A DNA stretch of 5,230 nucleotides, taken from assembly GCA_043815125.1 (NCBI GenBank), contig JBDRJH010000343.1, forward strand, positions 1 through 5,230, given 5' to 3'. Each line of letters begins with the position of its first letter. Within the stretch, counting starts at the first letter, position 1. This DNA comes from JAUWBF01 sp043815125 (GTDB lineage: Bacteria; Verrucomicrobiota; Verrucomicrobiia; Opitutales; Opitutaceae). Positions 1 to 3,689 of the stretch are shown piece by piece. Under the pieces are notes generated by a model. That model worked only from the letters and a program-made list of their open reading frames with translations. It did no database searches and was not told where the DNA came from. The position numbers and the translations under genes are program-made.

Positions 1-877
1 CCGGGGTGTCGATGAAGATCGCCCCGCGGTCGAGCCGCTCCACCGAGCGGTAGTCGGTGACCTCCGCGTCGTCGCGCATCGTGATGCACTGGACGATGCA
101 GGCCTTGCGGCAGAGGTTGCAGCGGTCCCGCAGGCAGATCGGCTCGGAGATCAGCGGGTCGCCCGTCAGCTCGGCGTCGGTGACGATGGAGTTGAACCGC
201 TGCCGCGGGCCGAACTGGCGGGTCAGCACCAAGTTGTTGTACCCGAACTCGCCCAGCCCCGCGCGGGTGGCCGCGTGACGGTGCGAAAACGGCCCGAACG
301 TATACCGGAACGGCGAGAATAGGGGGACGGAGCACTCATTTCCCGCCCCCGGCCGCGGCTGTTCGCTTCCGCCCGACGGGGCGCCCTTCGCGCCGCCAGA
401 CGAACCGGCGGCGCGAAATGAGTGCTCCGTCCCCCTATTTCCCTCCCAGGTCTCCACGTCCGTCAGGTCGCCGACCTTCGGGTGCAGGCCGGTCGTCGGG
501 AAGATCATCGCCTGGTGCCCGCGGGCCAGCAGGAACTGCCCGACGATCTGCGCGATGAACTCCAGCATGTAGTCCTGCACGAGGTGGCCGACGCGGTTGT
601 AGAATACCTCGAAGTATGGGTAGCGGACGTGCGGGGGGATCATCTCCAGCTCGCGCGTGGCCAGCACGGCCGGGGCGTCCATCGCCGGGCTCAGGATCGG
701 CTGGGCGATCGAGATGACCGACCGCGCCTCGGGCAGGAAGTCCCGCGGGTGATGGCCGCCGGGCACGGCGTCATACAGCGGCGGCATCGGGTCGAACCGC
801 TCGATGGGGGCCACGCCGACCAGCGCGGCACCGTGCTGTCTTGCGAGTTCCTTGACGGATTCGGTAAGCTTGCTCAT
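1..877 (-). CDS. 4Fe-4S epoxyqueuosine-reductase-like (COG1600-type) protein, C-terminus beyond window, with in-frame repeat insertion
   Basis: The frame read leftward from the ATG at 877-875 stays open for 292 codons to the window edge. The N-terminus (MSKLTESVKELARQHGAALV) has the amphipathic helix plus G-A-x-L-V-G-V-A start usual in QueG-like proteins. The middle has G-P-F-S-H-R-H-A-A at about residues 195-203 and GLGEFGYNNLVLTRQFGPRQ at 207-226, the region that precedes the cluster domain in this group. Cysteines at 248, 253, 256, 260 and 264 form a C-x4-C-x2-C-x3-C ferredoxin-like motif; a second cluster would lie past the edge. Known relatives are iron-sulfur, sometimes corrinoid-dependent, cytoplasmic reductases; the substrate here cannot be told, and a reductive-dehalogenase-like role is an alternative to queuosine synthesis. 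Residues 147-187 come from a palindromic repeat. The Shine-Dalgarno is weak (AGGCAGGA ending 1 nt before ATG). The frame also stays open upstream to 1009, so the true start could be further 5' and lost at the junction. Confidence 0.8.
   Translation of the reverse strand, partial: MSKLTESVKELARQHGAALVGVAPIERFDPMPPLYDAVPGGHHPRDFLPEARSVISIAQPILSPAMDAPAVLATRELEMIPPHVRYPYFEVFYNRVGHLVQDYMLEFIAQIVGQFLLARGHQAMIFPTTGLHPKVGDLTDVETWEGNRGTEHSFRAAGSSGGAKGAPSGGSEQPRPGAGNECSVPLFSPFRYTFGPFSHRHAATRAGLGEFGYNNLVLTRQFGPRQRFNSIVTDAELTGDPLISEPICLRDRCNLCRKACIVQCITMRDDAEVTDYRSVERLDRGAIFIDTP
318..439. repeat. 122-bp palindromic REP/MITE-like element with perfect 25-bp terminal inverted repeats
   Basis: The left arm at 318-342 (starting AATAGGGGGACGGAGCACTC) and the right arm at 415-439 are exact reverse complements over 25 bases, with no mismatch. 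Pairing stops on both sides of each arm. The 72-base centre is very G+C-rich and contains further stems. The element lies wholly inside the iron-sulfur protein gene and is read through without a stop, giving about 41 residues rich in Gly, Ala, Ser and Pro. It has no room for a transposase. Perfect short termini of this kind are typical of non-autonomous elements moved in trans, such as REP sequences mobilised by IS200-like (RAYT) transposases; that link is inference from structure. A clear target-site duplication was not found. Confidence 0.85.
387..417. repeat. inner hairpin of the palindromic element
   Basis: TTCGCGCCGCC at 387-397 and GGCGGCGCGAA at 407-417 are perfect 11-bp inverted arms around a 9-base loop. 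The right arm shares three bases (415-417) with the outer 25-bp terminus, so the inner and outer stems compete for those bases. A smaller stem, CGCCC at 370-374 with GGGCG at 379-383, lies beside it. A stable hairpin next to a conserved terminal sequence is the architecture of REP-type elements. Confidence 0.7.
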
Positions 878-931
878 GTCCTGCCTGTCCGGGATGTGGT
901 CGTCCTCCGGAATCACGGTCGCCTCGAAGTC

Positions 932-960
932 ATTATGCCGCAACGCTGCGGCGGCGCCAA
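932..960 (-). promoter_or_regulatory. candidate sigma70-type promoter upstream of the iron-sulfur protein gene
   Basis: On the minus strand TTGGCG (960-955, four of six bases of the -35 consensus) is followed after exactly 17 bases by CATAAT (937-932, five of six bases of the -10 consensus). It lies about 55 bases upstream of the ATG at 877 and points at it. Against it, the same stretch is open in the frame of the gene and shows mostly G/C third positions from about 931 to 878, so it may be coding sequence of a longer protein instead. Confidence 0.35.
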
Positions 961-974
961 ACCGAACCGCCGGA

Positions 975-1000
975 GCGGGGTTGTAAAGGCACGACCAAGC
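975..1000. other. junction between the conjugative-element block and the iron-sulfur gene block
   Basis: Leftward from about 991 the AAA+ reading frame stops resembling its family and ends at an out-of-frame stop at 915-913. From about 988 leftward the frame of the neighbouring iron-sulfur protein becomes protein-like (L-Y-N-P-A-P-A-V-R-F-G) and continues to the ATG at 877; its upstream stop is TGA at 1012-1010. Base composition also changes across this point. No direct repeat, tRNA end or insertion-sequence terminus was seen here, so the nature of the join (recombination, deletion or misassembly) is open. Confidence 0.6.
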
Positions 1001-1311
1001 AACCCCGTATCACCGACCTTTTCGCCGATCAGTTTTTCAACCGAGCTGTGCGTCTGGTATTCCGACATGTCGAAACGCATGGGTTTGCGGCCCTCAAAGA
1101 GGTATTCGGTAAACACGTTCGTGACCTCGGTTTTTCCGACACCGGTTGGCCCGACAAACAAGAACGATCCACGCGGCCGGCGCGTGCTCGCGAGGCCCAG
1201 CTCGCCACGCCGGAGCACCGAGCAGATGCGATCCATCACGTGATCCTGTCCCTTGATTTGCTCGCGCAGGTAATCCGGCAAGCGCCGCAGTTTTTCCAGA
1301 TTCGTGCTCAT

Positions 1312-1326
1312 AAGCTCACTTCCCAT
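1312..1326 (-). promoter_or_regulatory. ribosome binding site and stop/start coupling for the AAA+ gene
   Basis: GGGAAG at 1324-1319 is followed by TGAGCTT and then ATG at 1311. The TGA inside the spacer is the stop codon of the upstream coupling-protein gene, so a terminating ribosome would sit on the start site of the next gene. This decides for the start at 1311 over the one at 1326. Confidence 0.55.
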
Positions 1327-2788
1327 ACCAGGCCGGGGGTTTCCCGTTCGCGGCCATCGGCGGGAGTTTCACGCGTCGAAACCCGCCGCCGCAGTGTTGG
1401 ATGACCGCCTCGAACGTCTTCAGCTTTCGCAGTTCGTGCGGCTCGAAATAGTATTTCTCCTCTTCGGTGAACGAGGTTGTGCGCCGACCGCCAGAGTAGC
1501 CGTAGGTTCGCTTCGTCACCTTGCGCTTCCCGATGGTGTCCGCTGCCATCTTGGCGGAGTCCTCATCGGGAGCCTTGAACATGATCCGGTTCGCCATGTT
1601 CGCGATAAAGACCTTGGTCTTCTCCTGGTCGCCGATGGGCGGAATCAACGAGGTGTAGGACTGCGTTGCCGCAACCACCGTGGCCTTCGCCTCGCGAATC
1701 ACGTCCACCACGTTGTAGTCGCTCGTTCCGTCTTCGTTGGCGGTGACGATCTTTTGCGCTTCGTCCGCCCAAAGGATCAACAGGTTGTCCTTGGCACGTG
1801 CCTCGGCGGGTTTGTCGAACCGCATCAGCACATGCGAATAAAACACCAGCTTCATGAGCGTGTGGATATACCGACGCTCGACCTTGAAACGCTGGGGAAT
1901 GGAAATGCAGATCACCTTTCCCCGGTCGATGTCGGCGAACGAGAACGTGGATTTCTCCGTGCAGAACACCGCCGCGATGTCCGGCGACGTGAAATGCTTG
2001 AGCCGGTTCGCCAAGGTGCCACGCACGCCGCCGAGCTGTTCGGCGGGTTGAGTGGCGATATGCGTTTCAAAATGACTGACCAGCGCTTTCGCCTCCGGCG
2101 TGTCCTGATCTTCGAGCAGGCCAACCACGTCCAAAAGCATTTCGTCCGAGGAGAGTAATTCGTAGGCGCTATCGAGCGTCACCGGGAACCCCGCGCACTT
2201 GAGCGCGCGGAAAGCGAAATCCATCTGAATTTCGGCCTGCGTTTTGAAAAACGATTGGTCTCCGTTTTGCCCGAGCGAAGCCGCCACATCGCAAATATCC
2301 TTGGCCTTGGCCGAATAGGGCAGGCGTGAGTCTTCCAGAAAATTAAACGTGTGCTCCGGCTTCCAATCGTCCGGCGCGTCGTCCGGCCGAACCTTTAGCA
2401 AAATCAAATCCTGTTCGCGCCCGAGGTGGCGGAACATTTCTGACAGCGTTTCCCAATACAGACCCTTGTCGTCGATGCATATTCCGCCCCAGGTCGGGCA
2501 GTTTTTCGATACCTGCCAAAGCATCGAATTGATCGACGCGAGCGTTTTGCCGCTGCCCGTCTCGCCGACGATCAACCATCCACGGCAAAAGCTGAATAAA
2601 TCCCACGAAAACCCGCCGAGCCGCAGAATCGGCGGCGAGGCCGCACGCGTGCCTCGCGTCCCGCACCACACCGACCACGCGGCGAGCCCGCCAAATGCGA
2701 GCGCCAGCCCGGCGGGTGCGGCGTCGATCTTGGCGACAAGCACCGCCGCGCCCGTGCTCAGGCCGGCAACCATGAAGTGGAGAAACAT
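1316..2788 (-). CDS. VirD4/TraD-type conjugative coupling protein (type IV secretion ATPase)
   Basis: This 490-residue protein should couple the relaxase-DNA complex to a type IV secretion channel at the inner membrane. Residues about 3-20 and 25-43 are two hydrophobic segments split by a short polar turn, the usual N-terminal anchor. Walker A G-E-T-G-S-G-K-T is at 75-82, Walker B L-L-I-L-W-A-D-E-A-Q at 336-345, and the coupling-protein V-V-A-A-T-Q-S-Y-T-S-L motif at 371-381. N-R-I-M-F-K-A-P-D-E-D-S-A at 400-412 matches the C-terminal N...D-x-x-S-A signature of the family. It is shorter than F-plasmid TraD and ends soon after the ATPase domain. The first ATG (2788) is chosen because it keeps both membrane segments; no good Shine-Dalgarno precedes it, and the ATG at 2773 is a less likely alternative. 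It follows the relaxase and two small genes in the same direction. Family confidence is high; which relaxase it serves is inferred from the neighbourhood. Confidence 0.93.
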   Translation of the reverse strand: MFLHFMVAGLSTGAAVLVAKIDAAPAGLALAFGGLAAWSVWCGTRGTRAASPPILRLGGFSWDLFSFCRGWLIVGETGSGKTLASINSMLWQVSKNCPTWGGICIDDKGLYWETLSEMFRHLGREQDLILLKVRPDDAPDDWKPEHTFNFLEDSRLPYSAKAKDICDVAASLGQNGDQSFFKTQAEIQMDFAFRALKCAGFPVTLDSAYELLSSDEMLLDVVGLLEDQDTPEAKALVSHFETHIATQPAEQLGGVRGTLANRLKHFTSPDIAAVFCTEKSTFSFADIDRGKVICISIPQRFKVERRYIHTLMKLVFYSHVLMRFDKPAEARAKDNLLILWADEAQKIVTANEDGTSDYNVVDVIREAKATVVAATQSYTSLIPPIGDQEKTKVFIANMANRIMFKAPDEDSAKMAADTIGKRKVTKRTYGYSGGRRTTSFTEEEKYYFEPHELRKLKTFEAVIQHCGGGFRRVKLPPMAANGKPPAWYGK

Positions 2789-2792
2789 GCGC

Positions 2793-2806
2793 GGGGAGGA
2801 TTCCCC
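2793..2806. repeat. small hairpin just upstream of the coupling-protein start
   Basis: GGGGA at 2793-2797 and TCCCC at 2802-2806 form a 5-bp stem with a 4-base loop. It ends 4 bases before the ATG at 2788, where a ribosome binding site would be expected but is not seen. It could hinder ribosome access, but a stem this short in G+C-rich DNA can occur by chance. Confidence 0.3.
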
Positions 2807-2844
2807 GGACTATACCCGCGCCGCCGCCGGAGAGATTGGACGAA

Positions 2845-2883
2845 CGTGCTCTTTTTCGGAACGAAACGAACACACCGAGCACG
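2845..2883. repeat. nested inverted repeat in the gap before the coupling-protein gene
   Basis: CGTGCTC at 2845-2851 pairs perfectly with GAGCACG at 2877-2883, and between them TTTCG (2854-2858) pairs with CGAAA (2862-2866) around a 3-base loop. It fills much of the 107-bp gap between the 137-residue protein and the coupling protein. There is no T-run after it on the minus strand, so it does not look like a simple intrinsic terminator; an operator, an attenuating stem or an RNA-processing site are possible. Confidence 0.4.
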
Positions 2884-2895
2884 AGCGGCGATAGA

Positions 2896-3309
2896 TCAGG
2901 CTTCGTGATCGGCCAGATTTTCGACCGTAAGCGGCAATTCATCCACACGCGTCACCGTGATCTTTGCCACCACGGTATGCCCCGTTTTCGAGTGCCCCTT
3001 GTAGTCGCCGCTGCTGTCGTGCTCGCGAATGGCATAAAGCCGCATTTCTCCGATTTCGGGCATAATCCGATCCAAGTTCTGACCCTCCACACAGACGACA
3101 TGATGAGGGAAAGTGAGAACGATCTTTTCCCGACCTTCGCCGAGGTCATGCCACACGGAAACCAGCGTTGACCAAAGGAAGCACCACGCCTCGGCCGCAG
3201 CTTGATGCACGGTGATGACGGGCGCGGTGCCGTTCAGGAGAACGGCGTAATCTTCCGGCGCATTTCGTGTGGCGCGGCGTTCGGCCAAGGCTTGTTGAAG
3301 GTGGGTCAT
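2896..3309 (-). CDS. hypothetical 137-residue protein of the transfer operon
   Basis: I do not recognise this family. The start MTHLQQALAERRATRNAPED is chosen because GAGGAA lies 7 nt upstream of its ATG; 13 further codons upstream to an ATG at 3348 have no such support. The protein has a charged, helical N-terminus (about 1-20), a hydrophobic and aromatic stretch near 40-54 (A-W-C-F-L-W-S-T-L-V-S-V-W), then alternating strand-like segments (I-V-L-T-F-P-H-H-V-V-C-V-E-G near 63-76; T-V-V-A-K-I-T-V-T-R-V near 112-122) and an acidic C-terminus. No signal peptide or metal motif is evident. The hydrophobic stretch contains charged or small residues at its edges and is probably a buried helix and not a membrane span. 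Its place between a DNA-binding protein and the coupling protein suggests an accessory or regulatory role in transfer, but this is only context. Confidence 0.75.
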   Translation of the reverse strand: MTHLQQALAERRATRNAPEDYAVLLNGTAPVITVHQAAAEAWCFLWSTLVSVWHDLGEGREKIVLTFPHHVVCVEGQNLDRIMPEIGEMRLYAIREHDSSGDYKGHSKTGHTVVAKITVTRVDELPLTVENLADHEA

Positions 3310-3316
3310 GGTCTGG

Positions 3317-3322
3317 TTCCTC
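3317..3322 (-). promoter_or_regulatory. Shine-Dalgarno for the 137-residue protein
   Basis: GAGGAA on the minus strand is separated by 7 nt (CCAGACC) from the ATG at 3309. It is the clearest ribosome binding site in the window and fixes the start of this gene. Confidence 0.7.
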
Positions 3323-3349
3323 GCGCGATTGTTTCGGCTTCCTCCCAAA

Positions 3350-3610
3350 TCAGAGCGAAATGCCCCTCGCTGCTTTCGTCATGCGGGTCGGGTGATGGGA
3401 AACGTAGTCGAAAACTTCTCGACGCGACACCCGCGTGCCCCGTCTGCCGGACTCCGTGTGCAGCTCATGCTGTTTCAGAATTTCCCGAAGATCGGATAAG
3501 GGGACACCCATCACTTGAGCGGCTTCCAGCAACGAGTAGGTGCGTTGTGTGTTCGGATTCGATGCCTCGTGCTGCGAGGCACCAGCGTGGAAATGTAGTG
3601 TGGTTTTCAT
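3350..3610 (-). CDS. small excisionase/MerR-like helix-turn-helix DNA-binding protein
   Basis: From the ATG at 3610 the product has 86 residues. After a polar N-terminal tail (1-23), T-Y-S-L-L-E-A-A-Q-V-M-G-V-P-L-S-D-L-R-E at about 24-43 fits the winged helix-turn-helix pattern of excisionases and MerR-type small regulators (a hydrophobic strand, E-A-A-x-x-x-G-V, then the recognition helix). G-R-R-G-T-R-V-S-R-R-E-V-F-D-Y-V at 56-70 fits the basic wing and the closing helix. Such proteins act as recombination directionality factors, accessory factors at the transfer origin or operon repressors; which one cannot be told. In-frame ATGs at 3676 and 3667 would add a 20-22-residue stretch with no DNA-binding look, and none of the starts has a strong Shine-Dalgarno. 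The stop is 40 bp before the next gene. Confidence 0.7.
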   Translation of the reverse strand: MKTTLHFHAGASQHEASNPNTQRTYSLLEAAQVMGVPLSDLREILKQHELHTESGRRGTRVSRREVFDYVSHHPTRMTKAARGISL

Positions 3611-3670
3611 GCCCCATAATCCCGCAATCCGGCCAAACAAAATAGGCCCTGCGTGAGGAACGACCATTGC

Positions 3671-3683
3671 CCCCATTTTGGGG
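3671..3683. promoter_or_regulatory. short dyad between the relaxase stop and the HTH gene
   Basis: CCCCATTTTGGGG is a perfect 5-bp dyad around TTT, beginning 6 bases after the relaxase stop codon. The 80-bp gap also has an AT-rich patch (CAAACAAAATAGG, about 3635-3647) unlike the surrounding sequence. It could be a binding site for the HTH protein encoded just downstream. There is no T-run, so it is not a convincing terminator. Confidence 0.25.
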
Positions 3684-3689
3684 TGTCTC

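Larger units (their letters stand above)
913..1311 (-). pseudogene. AAA+ ATPase of ClpA/ClpB C-terminal (AAA_2) type, truncated after Walker A
   Basis: From the ATG at 1311 the protein begins MSTNLEKLRRLPDYL and goes straight into the AAA+ core: an I-K-G-Q-D-H-V-M box (the ClpB I-V-G-Q-D-E-A-V position), Walker A G-P-T-G-V-G-K-T, then R-F-D-M-S-E-Y and S-V-E-K-L-I-G, all hallmarks of the second ATPase domain of Hsp100 proteins. After G-L-L-G-R-A the family sequence is lost; the next 24 residues are basic and unrelated, and Walker B, sensor and C-terminal parts are missing. The intact protein would lack the Clp N-domain and first ATPase domain. The start at 1311 is preferred over the in-frame ATG at 1326 because GGGAAG (1324-1319) sits 7 nt upstream. 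The coupling-protein stop lies 4 nt before this start, implying translational coupling. Its role is probably ATP-driven remodelling of a transfer or partner protein (inference). As it stands it should be inactive. Confidence 0.8.

Noticed and set aside
318..439. Rho-independent terminator formed by the long inverted repeat
   Set aside because: The arms are separated by 72 bases, there is no T-run, and the element lies within an open coding frame; a mobile-type palindrome fits better.
913..990. AAA+ gene continuing after a simple frameshift
   Set aside because: All three minus-strand frames below 990 were read; none shows a Walker B (hydrophobic run then D-E) or the following Clp sequence, so a frameshift does not explain the loss.
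422..1243. 273-codon open frame on the plus strand
   Set aside because: It lies antisense to the iron-sulfur gene and the AAA+ fragment, crosses the junction, and its product is Arg/His/Val-rich without any domain; it is a G+C-rich shadow.
1304..2158. 284-codon open frame on the plus strand
   Set aside because: It is antisense to the coupling protein, which has all its family motifs; the plus-strand product has no recognisable motif.
2343..2948. 201-codon open frame on the minus strand
   Set aside because: It overlaps the N-terminal coding region of the coupling protein in another frame; the Walker A and membrane segments are in the other frame.
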